Source: Acidimicrobiales bacterium
GTDB taxonomy: Bacteria; Actinomycetota; Acidimicrobiia; Acidimicrobiales; VFJN01
DNA: 32,095 nucleotides
Assembly (NCBI GenBank): GCA_030681555.1
Contig: JAUXRW010000013.1
Span: 1 to 32,095 of the forward strand
Direction of reading: 5' to 3'
This document shows positions 1 through 8,675 of the stretch, in pieces. The translations under genes were made by a program, and so were the position numbers. Each line of letters opens with the position of its first letter. Positions within the stretch are counted from its first letter, which is position 1. The notes beneath the pieces were generated by a model. The model ran no database searches and was not told the DNA's origin. It saw nothing but the letters and a program-made list of their open reading frames with translations.

Positions 1-318
1 TTTTTTCTGGACGGGCGGCCAACCAGGCGGGCAATGTGGGGTGATGGCGGCGTGCCCCAAGCCTCGAGCACGGGCCCGGCTGAGCGACCCCCACACGCTG
101 GTCGTGAACAACCTCTTCGTGGATGGCACCATCGCCCTGCACAGCCGGGACATGGCCCCGCGTCGGCGAGCTCAGTGCCACCTCCACCTCGTTCATCGGG
201 ACCCTCGGTGAGCGGGCCGGCCGAGGACGCTGGCGTCGACCCCGACGAGCTGGCCGTCGATCTCGATGCCATCAGCGGACCCCTCGGAGCCCTCACCTGC
301 GGAGCGACGACGAGCTGA
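1..318 (+). pseudogene. Degenerate coding remnant (no intact gene)
   Basis: No single frame is convincing here, but protein-like stretches occur successively in different + frames: SDPHTLVVNNLFVDGTIA around 88-141, GELSATSTSFIGTLGERAG around 166-222, and PDELAVDLDAISGPLGAL around 242-295, ending at a TGA at 316-318. This is the pattern of a gene end broken by frameshifts, or of base-call errors at a contig end (the window opens with TTTTTT). I do not recognise the family. The rest up to about 350 shows nothing further. Confidence 0.25.
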
Positions 319-350
319 ACTGCGGTCACCCGACGCCACCGCCCAGGCGT

Positions 351-379
351 TTGCACCAATATAACACCCTTGCTACGGT
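351..379 (+). promoter_or_regulatory. Promoter of the diiron protein/BVMO operon
   Basis: A TTGCAC hexamer at 351-356 and a TACGGT hexamer at 374-379 are separated by 17 bp, an ideal sigma-70-type spacing. This is followed by GTCTCACAGGG and a 5' leader of about 48 nt to the GTG at 434. The local AT-rich stretch (CCAATATAAC) stands out in otherwise GC-rich DNA. The same TTGCAC -35 occurs before the TetR gene near 30463. Confidence 0.6.
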
Positions 380-433
380 GTCTCACAGGGACGATCGCGA
401 CAGGCGACGTAGCCCACTCGTCGAGGAGGATCC

Positions 434-1552
434 GTGACCGACCAACTGAGCTATGCGCCCGAGGAGTTGCTGGCGAGCCACCACTACGCCGAGCCGCTGG
501 TGCTCGACGGGCGACGCATGCACGGCGGCTTCGACGGCGATGGAACCTACGTGTCGCCCCGCACGCTCAACCGGTGGCCGGCGATCGAAGCGTGGCAGCG
601 CCAGTTGGCCGCGGACTCCAACGGCATGCCGTTGCTCGACTGCCCGCCGGACTTCTTCGCCGACTTCTACCCGAACGTTGATCAGACGAAGTACCTCCTG
701 ACGGCTGGGGTGCGCACGCCGCTGGCCCACGTGCTCACCCACATCGGCACCATCGAGGGGTTCGGGTCGATCATCCGCTTCGTCGAGCTCGGTGATCTGC
801 AGGCCCGCTTCGTCGAGTCGATCGAGGGAAGCGCCATGGCCCACCTCGAACGCGGTCTGTACGAGGCGCATGCGCGCGACGAGTCCGGCTTCGAGGACGA
901 GGGCGGTCACCAGCAGATGTGGTATTTGGTTCGCGACCTCGCCCTGGAACATCCCGATGTTGGCGACCCGCTGGCCCTCACGATGCAGACGATGGCCGCC
1001 GGCGGCGAGGGCGGCGAGGTCATGGCGTCGATGGCCGAGTCGCTCGGCGGCTTCACCCGAGTCGTTCCCGAGATCGACCTCCAGCTCGAAACGGCCATCA
1101 CCCGCATGACCGGGCTACTGCTGATCGAGCTGCTGGCCGCCAAGACGTTCTCGTGGGCCGAGCAGGTCGTCGGTGACGACCGCTACTGCGCCAACGCCGC
1201 CGACGCCGCCCGCCTCGTCGGCTACATCCGTGCCGACGAGGCACCCCACGTCGAGTACCTCCGCACCACGCTCACCGAGATGCGGGCCCGCACCTTCATC
1301 GGCGAGGACGGTCAGCAGATCGCCGGCACCACAGTGATCGATGCCTGCTGGGACTACTCGATGCGAGCCATGTTCGGCCTCGGCGGCAAGCGGCAGGGCA
1401 ACCGCAAGCTGTTCCTCTCGGTGATCGAGCGGGAACTGGAGCACCATCCCCGCCGGGCCGGCATCCTCGCCGACTTCCACGACCTCGAGACCCCCGATCC
1501 CGTGATCGACGAACCTGCGCCGCCCAAGGTCGGCGCCCAACCGTCGTACTGA
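434..1552 (+). CDS. Ferritin-like (putative diiron) protein
   Basis: A 372-aa protein with no family name I can give securely. The central part reads as a ferritin-like four-helix bundle: an acidic helix around [10 protein letters not shown] (E139/E144), an ExxH motif at E156-H159 (EGGH), a Glu in LIELLAA (E232) and a second ExxH at E269-H272 (EAPH). That spacing (E, ExxH, E, ExxH) is the ligand pattern of carboxylate-bridged diiron oxygenases, oxidases and ferritins, so a redox or oxygenase role is likely but the substrate is unknown. The GTG start is chosen because GAGGAGGA lies at 424-431, just upstream. The BVMO starts 17 bp downstream, so the two are probably co-transcribed and may act on the same substrate. 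No signal peptide or membrane segment is seen. The C-terminal 25 residues are Pro-rich and probably disordered. Confidence 0.75.
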   Translation: MTDQLSYAPEELLASHHYAEPLVLDGRRMHGGFDGDGTYVSPRTLNRWPAIEAWQRQLAADSNGMPLLDCPPDFFADFYPNVDQTKYLLTAGVRTPLAHVLTHIGTIEGFGSIIRFVELGDLQARFVESIEGSAMAHLERGLYEAHARDESGFEDEGGHQQMWYLVRDLALEHPDVGDPLALTMQTMAAGGEGGEVMASMAESLGGFTRVVPEIDLQLETAITRMTGLLLIELLAAKTFSWAEQVVGDDRYCANAADAARLVGYIRADEAPHVEYLRTTLTEMRARTFIGEDGQQIAGTTVIDACWDYSMRAMFGLGGKRQGNRKLFLSVIERELEHHPRRAGILADFHDLETPDPVIDEPAPPKVGAQPSY

Positions 1553-1569
1553 CCCGCAGGCAGGCACCA

Positions 1570-3438
1570 ATGACCGACATCCACGAGCACACCGGCCACC
1601 AGCGCAGCCCCATCGACAAGGAGGCGTTGCGCCGCAAGTACAGGGAAGAGCGCGACAAGCGCTCACGACCAGACGGGATCGCACAGTACCGCCGGCTCAC
1701 CGGCGATCTGCTGCACGACCCGTACCTGCCCGTGCAGCCGCGTGAGCCTCGCACCGATCACGTGACCTTCACGTTCGTCGGCGGCGGGTTCGCCGGGCTC
1801 GTCACCGGGGCCCGGCTCAAGGAGGCGGGCGTCGACGATGTGCGCATCATCGACAAGGCCGGCGACTTCGGCGGCACCTGGTACTGGAACCGCTACCCGG
1901 GCGCGCAGTGCGACACGGCCTCGTTCGTGTACATGCCCCTGCTCGAAGAGACCGGCCACATGCCGACGGAGAAGTACGCGCACGCGCCGGAGATCCTCGA
2001 GCACTGCCAGCGCATCGGGAAGCAGTACGGCCTCTACGACGACGCCCTGTTCCACACCGAGGTCACCGGGCTGACGTGGGACGACGATGCCCAGGTGTGG
2101 GTGATGACCACCGACCGCGGCGACGAGTTCACGTCGCAGTTCGTCGGCCTGGGTACCGGCCCGCTGCACGTCGCCAAGCTCCCCGACATCCCGGGCATCG
2201 ACAGCTTCCGCGGGCACTCGTTCCACACGAGCCGCTGGGACTACGCCTACACCGGCGGGGGTCCCGAGGGTGAGCCGATGCGTCGCCTTGCTGACAAGCG
2301 GGTCGCCATCATCGGCACGGGCGCTACCGCCGTGCAGTGCATCCCGCACCTGGCCCGCGACGCCGAGGAGCTGTACGTTTTCCAGCGCACGCCATCATCG
2401 GTCGACGTACGCGGCAACGTGCCCACCGATCCTACCTGGTTCGCCTCCATCGCCCAGCCGGGCTGGCAGCAGAGGTGGCTGGAGAACTTCACCGCCAACA
2501 CGATGGGCGGATTCGGCGCCGGCGGCGACGACGACGACCTGATCCAAGACGGCTGGACCGACATCGCCCGACGGGTGAAGGCCAAGGTCTTCGAGCGCAT
2601 GTCCTCGGGCGGCGAGTTCAGCGGCGACACGCTGCTGGACGCCTTCGAGGACGCCGACTTCGAGAAGATGGAGGAGATCCGCGCCCGGGTCGACGCAGTG
2701 GTCGAGGACCCCGCGACCGCGGCAGCCCTCAAATCCTGGTACGGGCAGCTGTGCAAGCGTCCCTGCTTCCACGACGAGTACCTCCAGGCGTTCAACCGCC
2801 CGGGCGCGACCCTCGTCGACACAGACGGCAAAGGTGTCGAGCGGATCACCGAGCGCGGCGTCGTGGCCGGAGGCCGGGAGTATGAGGTCGACTGCATCGT
2901 GTGGGCGACCGGCTTCGAGGTCAGCACCGAGTTCACGTCCCGGGCCGGGTTCGACCTGGTGGGCCGAGGGGGGGTCCGTCTCAGCGAGTACTGGGCCAGC
3001 GGCATGCGTACCCTGCACGGCAGCCACGTGCTCGGCTTCCCCAACGCGTTCCTCGTGCAGCTCACCCAGGGCTCCAACCACATCGCCAACGTCCCCCACA
3101 ACATGAGCGAGACGGGGACCACCATCGCCAAGATCGTCGGGCACGCCGTTGCCCAGGGCCACGCCACCGTGGAGGTGAGCGCGGAAGCCGAGGAGGCCTG
3201 GATCCAGCGCCTGCTGAGTGGCGGGACGCCGCTGGACGGCCTGGGCAGCGGGGGCCGGTCGTTGCAGATCCCCGGTTCGCTGGAGTGCACGCCTGGCTAC
3301 TACAACAACGAAGGCCAGGCACCGACCGCGGCGGCTCGCTACAACTTCCTCGGCTTCCCCGGCGGACCGCTCGCGTTCTTCCAGTACATCGACCGCTGGC
3401 GTCGCTCAGGGGAGTTCGAGGGAGTCGAGTTCCGATGA
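1570..3438 (+). CDS. Baeyer-Villiger monooxygenase (long N-terminal type)
   Basis: A 622-aa flavin- and NADPH-dependent type I Baeyer-Villiger monooxygenase that should convert a ketone to an ester or lactone with O2. The FAD Rossmann motif is GGGFAGL at about residues 71-77, followed by [16 protein letters not shown] at about 98-113. The family fingerprint FxGxxxHxxxW(P/D) is present as [12 protein letters not shown] near residue 213. The NADPH Rossmann motif is GTGATAVQ near 248, and the ATG motif is VWATGFE near 450. About 65 residues precede the first Rossmann fold, including a charged KYREERDKR segment, as in the subgroup of longer BVMOs that act on bulky or large-ring ketones. The ATG start follows a GCAGGCAGG stretch. 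The gene is 17 bp behind the diiron protein. The substrate cannot be read from sequence; neighbours suggest steroid- or terpenoid-like ketones. Confidence 0.93.
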   Translation: MTDIHEHTGHQRSPIDKEALRRKYREERDKRSRPDGIAQYRRLTGDLLHDPYLPVQPREPRTDHVTFTFVGGGFAGLVTGARLKEAGVDDVRIIDKAGDFGGTWYWNRYPGAQCDTASFVYMPLLEETGHMPTEKYAHAPEILEHCQRIGKQYGLYDDALFHTEVTGLTWDDDAQVWVMTTDRGDEFTSQFVGLGTGPLHVAKLPDIPGIDSFRGHSFHTSRWDYAYTGGGPEGEPMRRLADKRVAIIGTGATAVQCIPHLARDAEELYVFQRTPSSVDVRGNVPTDPTWFASIAQPGWQQRWLENFTANTMGGFGAGGDDDDLIQDGWTDIARRVKAKVFERMSSGGEFSGDTLLDAFEDADFEKMEEIRARVDAVVEDPATAAALKSWYGQLCKRPCFHDEYLQAFNRPGATLVDTDGKGVERITERGVVAGGREYEVDCIVWATGFEVSTEFTSRAGFDLVGRGGVRLSEYWASGMRTLHGSHVLGFPNAFLVQLTQGSNHIANVPHNMSETGTTIAKIVGHAVAQGHATVEVSAEAEEAWIQRLLSGGTPLDGLGSGGRSLQIPGSLECTPGYYNNEGQAPTAAARYNFLGFPGGPLAFFQYIDRWRRSGEFEGVEFR

Positions 3439-3702
3439 GGCACCGGACCGCGCCCTGACCACCACGCGGGTCGATCTGTTCACCCCGCGTTTCTTGGCAA
3501 CGTGGTCGAGCGAGTTGCGGTCGGCCCGGAAGGTCTCCGCATCGTCTCCGGACACCGTGGCGCGCCCGGTTCGCCGCCGCGACCAGCGTCACGCTGAACC
3601 GGTGTGGCGGGGCGTCCGCTCCCCACCGTTGCGCCTGCACGCCGTCTGAGCCCGCGACCCGGGGCGCGACCTCGGGCGTGGGAACCCGACCCACAGGAGG
3701 CT
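3439..3702 (+). other. Intergenic stretch without a recognisable gene
   Basis: No ORF with family resemblance or a good ribosome site is visible on either strand between the BVMO stop and the next promoter. A 49-codon - strand ORF (3406-3555) has no Shine-Dalgarno and overlaps the BVMO end, so it was not accepted. No clear terminator hairpin followed by a T-run was found. Confidence 0.4.
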
Positions 3703-3731
3703 GTGACAGCAACACGCTGCTGTTGTATCGT
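3703..3731 (+). promoter_or_regulatory. Promoter with inverted repeat, acyl-CoA synthetase
   Basis: GTGACA (3703-3708) and TATCGT (3726-3731) are spaced by 17 bp and form a good core promoter. Between them lies an inverted repeat, ACAGCA-N6-TGCTGT (3706-3723), spanning the end of the -35 and the spacer, where a repressor would block polymerase. The predicted leader is about 55 nt. The regulator is unknown. Confidence 0.5.
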
Positions 3732-3767
3732 CAAGGGCCGATTCCCTCGCCGAGAGGTCCACCAACG

Positions 3768-3797
3768 ATGCCCAGCGTCCACCGCTTCCACGTGTGA
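3768..3797 (+). other. Possible 9-codon upstream ORF coupled to the synthetase
   Basis: ATG at 3768 opens a 9-codon frame that stops at TGA 3795-3797. The GTG start of the acyl-CoA synthetase (3794-3796) overlaps this stop as GTGA. A GAGAGGT stretch lies about 10 nt before the ATG, whereas the synthetase GTG has no obvious ribosome site of its own. The short frame could deliver ribosomes by coupling, but it is short enough to arise by chance. Confidence 0.3.
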
Positions 3798-5371
3798 ACG
3801 TACGATCCGAGGCTCGGTCGCTCGTGACCCTGGCTCGTGCCGCGCGCATCCGGCCCCTACCGCCCCACCGACTTGCGGGCCTGGTCCGCGCCGTGCGCCG
3901 GTATCGCCTCGGCGCAGCGCCGGCGATCGGCGCGCTCCGCTTCCGCGACGCGACGGCCCTCGTGGACGAGCACGGGACGTTGACCTTCGAAGACCTCGAC
4001 GTCCGATCCAACGCCCTCGCGAACGCCTGGCGGGCCCTTGGGGCCGGGGAGGGAACCGGCATCGGGGTGCTGTGTCGGAACCATCGCGGCTTCGTGGACG
4101 CCGTGAACGCCGCCGGCAAGGTCGGGGCTCGCGCCGTGCTCCTGAACACCGAGTTCGCACCTCCGCAGGCGGCGGAGGTGTGCCGGCGCGAGGGCGTGGA
4201 GCTGTTGGTGCACGACGACGAGTTCCACGAGGTCGCCGCCGCCGTCGACGCCCCCTACGGGAGGCACGTCGCGTGGGGCGCGGCTGGCGAGGGTCCGACC
4301 CTCGAGGAGCTGATCGCGACGGGCGCTCCCCAGCCGCCGCCGCGACTGGCGCGGTCCGGCACGATCGTCCTGCTCACCAGCGGCACGACCGGCCTGCCCA
4401 AGGGAGCACAGCGTTCGAGCCCCCGGTCGCTCACGACGGCGGCCGGGGTCATCGCCGCCATCCCGTACCGGAGTGGCGAGGCGACCTTCGTGGCGCCGCC
4501 GTTCTTCCACGCGTGGGGACTGACCAACCTGCTCGTCACACTCGCCCTCGGCTCAACCGTGGTCACGCACCGACGCTTCGAACCCGGCCGCGTCCTGGGA
4601 GCGCTCGGTGCCCACGGCTGCACGGGCCTCGTGGTGGTCCCGGTGATGCTCCGCCGCCTGGTGGCTGCCGCCGACGCCGGAGCGGACGACGCCCTCGCGC
4701 TGCGGTTCATCGCCGTCAGCGGGTCGCAGCTCGACGGGGCACTCGCCGGCCGCGCCATGGACGTCTTCGGCGACGTGGTCTACAACCTCTACGGGTCGAC
4801 CGAGGTGGCCGTCGTCGCCATCGCCGGGCCCGACGACCTGAGGGTCGCACCGGGGTGCGCCGGTCGACCGCCGGGCGGCGTGAGCCTCCGGGTACTCGAC
4901 GACCAGGGCCAGCCGGTCGGACCCGGGGTCGTCGCCCGCATCTTCGCCAGCAATGGCGCCGAGTTCAGCGGCTACACCGGTGGTGGCGGCAAGCAGGTCA
5001 TCGACGACCACATGGCCACGGGCGACGTCGGCCACGTGGACGAGCAGGGCCGCCTCTTCGTCGACGGGCGCGAGGACGACATGATCGTATCCGGCGGGGA
5101 GAACGTGTTCCCTGGCGAGGTCGAGGACCTGCTCGCCGCCCATCCCGACATCATCGAGGCGGCGGTGAAGGGCGTTCCCGACGCCGACTTCGGGCACCGG
5201 CTCCGGGCGTTCGTCGTCCTGCGAGACGGTGCGACTCTCGATGCCGATGCCGTACGGGCCCACGTGCGGGCCAACCTCGCTCGCTACAAGGTGCCCCGCG
5301 ACGTCGTTTTCGTCGATCACCTGCCTCGCACGGCCACCGGCAAGGTCCTCAAGCGCGAACTCGAGCCCTGA
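3794..5371 (+). CDS. Acyl-CoA synthetase (FadD-like, AMP-forming)
   Basis: A 525-aa member of the adenylate-forming ANL superfamily that should activate a carboxylic acid to its CoA thioester through an acyl-adenylate. Visible core motifs: the P-loop-like A3 motif LTSGTTGLPKG (about residues 194-204), YGSTE (about 334), ATGDVGHVDEQGRLFVDGR with the ribose-binding Asp (about 410-428), the hinge and GENVFPGEVE (about 437), and RTATGKVLKREL with the catalytic Lys close to the C-terminus (about 515). The N-terminus (RIRPLPPHRLAGLVRAVRRY) resembles the leader helix of actinobacterial FadD2/FadD12-type enzymes and supports a start near 3794. It stands alone on the + strand under its own promoter. 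Substrate could be a fatty, aromatic or steroid side-chain acid; sequence alone does not decide. Confidence 0.9.
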   Translation: MNVRSEARSLVTLARAARIRPLPPHRLAGLVRAVRRYRLGAAPAIGALRFRDATALVDEHGTLTFEDLDVRSNALANAWRALGAGEGTGIGVLCRNHRGFVDAVNAAGKVGARAVLLNTEFAPPQAAEVCRREGVELLVHDDEFHEVAAAVDAPYGRHVAWGAAGEGPTLEELIATGAPQPPPRLARSGTIVLLTSGTTGLPKGAQRSSPRSLTTAAGVIAAIPYRSGEATFVAPPFFHAWGLTNLLVTLALGSTVVTHRRFEPGRVLGALGAHGCTGLVVVPVMLRRLVAAADAGADDALALRFIAVSGSQLDGALAGRAMDVFGDVVYNLYGSTEVAVVAIAGPDDLRVAPGCAGRPPGGVSLRVLDDQGQPVGPGVVARIFASNGAEFSGYTGGGGKQVIDDHMATGDVGHVDEQGRLFVDGREDDMIVSGGENVFPGEVEDLLAAHPDIIEAAVKGVPDADFGHRLRAFVVLRDGATLDADAVRAHVRANLARYKVPRDVVFVDHLPRTATGKVLKRELEP

Positions 5372-5404
5372 CCGACCGTCGCTCGGGGGCCGGGCGTCCC
5401 GTGA

Positions 5405-5479
5405 TCAGTCGGTGGAGAAGCCGCCGTCAGGCTCGACGATCTCCAGTGACGTAATAGGCGTCGTCGGCTGGCTGCTCAT
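5405..5479 (-). CDS. 24-codon small ORF coupled to the MBL-fold gene
   Basis: A 24-residue frame starts MSSQPTTPITSLE and ends EPDGGFSTD. Its ATG (5479-5477) overlaps the TGA of the upstream metallo-beta-lactamase gene in an ATGA junction, and the sequence AGGAAGGTGA lies 7 nt before the ATG, a stronger ribosome site than most genes here have. Both features argue that it is translated. The peptide is acidic at its C-terminal half, has no Cys and no hydrophobic membrane stretch, and does not match the precursor peptides I know (PqqA, with its Glu and Tyr, or MftA, with its C-terminal Val-Tyr). It might be a small subunit, a modified-peptide precursor, or chance. No family can be assigned. Confidence 0.5.
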   Translation of the reverse strand: MSSQPTTPITSLEIVEPDGGFSTD

Positions 5480-6594
5480 GGACGGTCACCTTCCTCGGCG
5501 AGGTCGTAGACGAGCGCGCCATGCTGGCGCCGGGCCCGGGCCGATCCGGCGCGGCGGAGGTGTTCGAGATGGGCGAACACCTCGCTCTCGGCCATCAGCC
5601 CCCACTGGCCGGGTGGGAACAGCGCGTGCGAGAAGGTCTCGACTGTCAGCGCTCCGTCAGCGGCCCCGATCTGGCGCAGGCGGTCGAGACGTTCGTCGTG
5701 ATGTCGGGCGATCTGGGCGGTGCGCGCCGAGAGATCTGTGAAGGGGTGCCCGTGAGCGGGGAGCGCGAGCCCGACGTCGAGACGGGCGACCGTCTCGAGT
5801 GCATCCAGATATTGGCGAAGCGGATCGCGGCCGCACCCGATGCCCGACACGTGCGGGGTGATGGTGGGCAGCACGTGGTCACCGGCGAGCAGAAGGCGGT
5901 GCTCGGGGTCATAGAGGCAGAGGTGGTCCGCCGTGTGGCCGGGGGTGTGCACCGCGAACCAGTCGCGATCCGCCAGCCGGATGGCGGCACCGTCGGTGAG
6001 CAAACGGGTCGGCGTCGGCGCTTGGAGGTACCGGCGCCCGAGTCGCCAAGCCAGCTTCAGGACCGGCCCGGGCACCGACCGGGGAAGCTGTGGCGGGCGC
6101 ATGGCGTCACCGGGCGCCCGCCACGGAACCCGAAGGCGGCCGGGATCGCTCACCGCCATTCCTGTGGTCCCCACGATGTCGTCGCCATCTTCGAGGCTGG
6201 CTACGTCGGGCTCCGCGGGGCCGAGCCACGGCACGTTGAAGTCGGCGTGGGCGACGACGGCGGCGCCGGCTTCGCGCGCCAGCCGGGCGGCACCCCCGAA
6301 GTGATCCGGATGCGAGTGCGTGATGACGACCGTGTGCACGTCGCCCACGCAGAAGCCGGCCCGGCGCAACGCAGCGACGACGGCGCGCCAGGACTGGCGG
6401 CCCGGCATGCCGGGGTCGACCACGGCGAGACCGTGCCGGTCGACCAAGCCGTACATGTTGACGTGCCCTAGGCCGGTGAACTGGATCGGCAACTGCATGC
6501 GAAGCACGCCGGGCGCCACTTCGGTGACCTCGTCGCTGGCCGGTTGCTGCTCTTGCTTGGGCACGCGCTGGCCTGCCGCCTCAGGCGCCCTCAC
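5476..6594 (-). CDS. Metallo-beta-lactamase-fold hydrolase
   Basis: A 372-aa MBL-superfamily protein. The metal-binding motif HxHxDH is present as THSHPDHFGG (His93, His95, Asp97, His98). Further ligands are expected in HTPGHTADHL, in LLLAGDHVLP (bridging Asp) and in LPAHGHPF (last His), so the dinuclear metal site looks complete. The arrangement matches glyoxalase II/thioesterase/lactonase-like members rather than antibiotic lactamases, so hydrolysis of a thioester or lactone intermediate is plausible. The GTG start at 6594 gives a short polar N-terminus; a later start near residue 33 cannot be excluded. It lies 46 bp behind the 102-aa gene of the ferritin-like operon and is likely part of it. 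A 24-codon ORF overlaps its stop. Confidence 0.88.
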   Translation of the reverse strand: MRAPEAAGQRVPKQEQQPASDEVTEVAPGVLRMQLPIQFTGLGHVNMYGLVDRHGLAVVDPGMPGRQSWRAVVAALRRAGFCVGDVHTVVITHSHPDHFGGAARLAREAGAAVVAHADFNVPWLGPAEPDVASLEDGDDIVGTTGMAVSDPGRLRVPWRAPGDAMRPPQLPRSVPGPVLKLAWRLGRRYLQAPTPTRLLTDGAAIRLADRDWFAVHTPGHTADHLCLYDPEHRLLLAGDHVLPTITPHVSGIGCGRDPLRQYLDALETVARLDVGLALPAHGHPFTDLSARTAQIARHHDERLDRLRQIGAADGALTVETFSHALFPPGQWGLMAESEVFAHLEHLRRAGSARARRQHGALVYDLAEEGDRP

Positions 6595-6640
6595 CCGGGG
6601 AGGTCCTGCGAGGGTGCGATGTGAAGGGGTTCGCGGTTGC

Positions 6641-6949
6641 TCACCGTCCGCGTCGGACCAGCTGCAGCACGGCGTCGAACGCCTGCGCCTTCACCGCCTG
6701 CTCGCCGATGGCGGCCAGGATCGTGGCTCCAGCGAGCTCGACGGTCTGCTGGTGGCGCAGGTAGCGCAGCGCCTCCTCCACGACCTGCTCGACAGTGTCA
6801 CCCTGGAAGTCGAAGTCGCCACCCGATCGGAGCACCTCGGGAAGCTGCGCGTAGCCGGCGTCGCGGAGCCGCTGTTCGATCTGCAGCGTCTCCGCCACGG
6901 CACCATCAGCCTCGTAGAGGTCGCGAGGCCGAGACCCCCGCTCCTCCAT
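6641..6949 (-). CDS. Small helical protein of the ferritin-like operon
   Basis: A 102-aa protein without a recognised family. Its ATG (6949-6947) overlaps the TGA of the preceding gene by one base (TGATG), which fixes the start. After a charged N-terminus (MEERGSRPRDLYEADG) it reads as mostly amphipathic helices (ETLQIEQRLRDAG, DTVEQVVEEALRYLRHQQ, AGATILAAIGEQAVKAQAF) with no Cys, no His cluster and no membrane segment. Size and position after two ferritin-like proteins recall a small accessory subunit such as those of multicomponent diiron monooxygenases, but that is by analogy only; I see no sequence link to PaaB. Confidence 0.75.
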   Translation of the reverse strand: MEERGSRPRDLYEADGAVAETLQIEQRLRDAGYAQLPEVLRSGGDFDFQGDTVEQVVEEALRYLRHQQTVELAGATILAAIGEQAVKAQAFDAVLQLVRRGR

Positions 6950-7800
6950 CAGGTAGCCGCGACCTTCGCCACCCCGCGCTTGTCGCGGAGCGCCTTCCCG
7001 AGCACGGCCTTGGCCGGCATGACGACGGCCGAGTGGCCGCCAAGCGTCTGCTCCCCGGCGACCCCCCCAGACCTGACGAGCAGCACATCGAGGTGCGTCT
7101 GCCACTTGCCGGCGCGCTCCCGGAGCTCGGTAGTGCGGGCCAGGTCCTGGATCATCATCTCGCCGGTGATCAGCTGCTCGACGTCGTCGTCGATCATGAA
7201 CTTGAGGATCCGAACCGTCGGAGCGTCCACGATGTCGGAGGTGACACGTTGGTGGAAGCTGTAGGTGGCCAGCAAGTGCGGCACGAGCACCCGGTAGACG
7301 CCCACCAGCTTCTCGATCGTCTCGTCGGGCCCACCCGGGCTCGTCAGCTCGGCCATGAAGGTTTCGAAGGCTTCGTTGACCGGCTCCGCCCGATCCTCTC
7401 TGGTCTCGCGCAGCTCGGGCAGACGCGTCCGCCAGAGATCGGCGTGCCACGCATGCTGGTAGCAGTGAGGGCCGAACATGGCCTTGACGTCGAGCTCGGG
7501 GATGGTTGCCACCCAGCCGCCCAGGGCGGCCGAGAGATGCTGCTCCGCGTACTTGTAGTTCACGATGCGCTCGACAGACTCCTCGACCGACCACTCACCG
7601 ATGAGTCGCCGCCGGTCCCAATAGGGGAACGGCTGAGCGCGTCGGGCGGTGCCGTAACCGGAGACGGCGTCCCTGCGACCGTCGCTCGTACCGTTGGACG
7701 CGGTCGTCTCCGTGGTGGGAGCTGGCGAGCGTGGTGAGGCCTTCTTGCCCTTCGTCGCCTTGGGCGCACCCTTCGACGGCGGGGTGCCCTTGGTCGTCAC
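6949..7800 (-). CDS. Ferritin-like protein without full diiron ligand set
   Basis: A 283-aa protein starting at a GTG (7800-7798) that overlaps the TGA of the previous gene as GTGA; the longer open frame upstream is the shadow of that gene. Residues 1-60 are a Lys/Pro/Thr-rich, probably disordered tail (KGKKASPRSPAPTTETT). The remainder is helical and ferritin-like in outline: YKYAEQHLSAALGGW (about 83-96), a His-rich helix HCYQHAWHADLW (112-123), FHQRVTSD (182-189) and DDDVEQLITGEMMIQ (204-218). The two ExxH motifs of active diiron proteins are missing; the second-helix position reads HAWH. It may be a structural partner of the ferritin-like protein encoded just upstream, as PaaC is to PaaA in phenylacetyl-CoA epoxidase. 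Function is otherwise unknown. Confidence 0.75.
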   Translation of the reverse strand: MTTKGTPPSKGAPKATKGKKASPRSPAPTTETTASNGTSDGRRDAVSGYGTARRAQPFPYWDRRRLIGEWSVEESVERIVNYKYAEQHLSAALGGWVATIPELDVKAMFGPHCYQHAWHADLWRTRLPELRETREDRAEPVNEAFETFMAELTSPGGPDETIEKLVGVYRVLVPHLLATYSFHQRVTSDIVDAPTVRILKFMIDDDVEQLITGEMMIQDLARTTELRERAGKWQTHLDVLLVRSGGVAGEQTLGGHSAVVMPAKAVLGKALRDKRGVAKVAAT

Positions 7801-8675
7801 TTGGACGCCACCACCTTCGGGCCTGCGCCCGCGACGTCGGCGATGTCCTCGTCGGTGAAGCCGGCCAGCTTGCGGAACTCGATGGCCAGCGGGAGGAACT
7901 GCTCGGTGTTGGCTCCGTCGTAGGACCCGCGCAGTCCGCCCAGGCTGAAGGCCCGGTCGACCTTGCGCTGGAAGGCGACGACCTTCTTGCGGCGGTCGGG
8001 ATCGTTCTCCGTCAGCGCCTTGGACCACACCTGCCCGAAGCGGACGTGGGTCACCTCGTCGGCTGCGACGTAGTCGACGGACCGCCAGATCGCCTCGTCG
8101 TCGGCCTGCTTGCCGAAGCGGATCGTGTCGTTGAACACGTCCAGGGCGAGGCCCTCCAGGCAGCGGTTGACGCCGACCACGCGCTCCGCCGGATCGTTGG
8201 AGCACCCGAACTCGAAGAGGAACAGGTTCTCGGAGAACTCCCCGATCTCGCCGCCCACGTGGTCGAGCAGGGCGGAGTAGATCTCCACGTGACGGGTCTC
8301 ATCCCAGCACTGGCGGGCCATGTCGAGCTGAAACTTCCAGGGAAGCTCATCGTCGTCGGTGAAGTCCCAGGCGCTGCGGCCGGCGGCCTCGAGGGCCTGC
8401 ATCTCACCGATGAAAATGCCGTGCATCTGGGTCTTGAGGAACACCGGGGCGTCGTCTTCGTCGGGGCGCACCCGCCTGAAGACGTTGGGAGCGCCGCCGG
8501 TTGCCTGGCCGTCCTCCATCATCTTGCGGACCTCGTCGTTGCCGAGGAGATTCATCATGGTCTCCTCGACCTGTTCGACGGTCACCTCCTCGGCCATCAA
8601 GAAGTCGAGCGGCACTGCCGTGCGGGTGAAGCGCTCGTCGCGCTGCAGCTCGTCGGGAACCATGAACTTCTTCAT
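7797..8675 (-). CDS. Ferritin-like diiron protein (putative oxygenase)
   Basis: A 292-aa ferritin-like protein with a complete diiron ligand pattern: E91 (FIGEMQALE), E126-x-x-H129 (DETRHVE), E174 (CLEGLAL) and E207-x-x-H210 (DEVTHVRFG). This E/ExxH/E/ExxH set is that of carboxylate-bridged diiron oxidases and oxygenases. DETRHVEIY and DEVTHVRFG resemble actinobacterial ferritin-like families of the DUF455 and AurF kind, but I cannot fix the family. Its ATG overlaps the ferredoxin stop (ATGA), and its own stop overlaps the next GTG, so ferredoxin, this protein and the next ferritin-like protein are probably made together in fixed ratio. The likely role is O2 activation with electrons from the ferredoxin; the substrate is unknown. 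Confidence 0.82.
   Translation of the reverse strand: MKKFMVPDELQRDERFTRTAVPLDFLMAEEVTVEQVEETMMNLLGNDEVRKMMEDGQATGGAPNVFRRVRPDEDDAPVFLKTQMHGIFIGEMQALEAAGRSAWDFTDDDELPWKFQLDMARQCWDETRHVEIYSALLDHVGGEIGEFSENLFLFEFGCSNDPAERVVGVNRCLEGLALDVFNDTIRFGKQADDEAIWRSVDYVAADEVTHVRFGQVWSKALTENDPDRRKKVVAFQRKVDRAFSLGGLRGSYDGANTEQFLPLAIEFRKLAGFTDEDIADVAGAGPKVVASK

Noticed and set aside
208-318. Peptide-like frame ending DAISGPLGALTCGATTS as a possible RiPP precursor
   Set aside because: No good ribosome site, no modification enzyme nearby, and neighbouring frames also look like coding debris, so a broken gene end is simpler.
3406-3555. 49-codon - strand ORF (RNSLDHVAKKRGVNRS) resembling a ribbon-helix-helix antitoxin
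   Set aside because: No Shine-Dalgarno, overlaps the BVMO 3' end, no toxin partner; the likeness is too weak.
5405-5479. Micro-ORF as PqqA or mycofactocin MftA
   Set aside because: It lacks the Glu/Tyr pair of PqqA and the C-terminal Val-Tyr of MftA, and no radical SAM gene is present in the window.
6641-8205. Longer - strand frames of 317 and 418 codons
   Set aside because: Their upstream parts are out-of-frame shadows of the neighbouring ferritin-like genes; the overlap starts at 6949 and 7800 explain the real genes.
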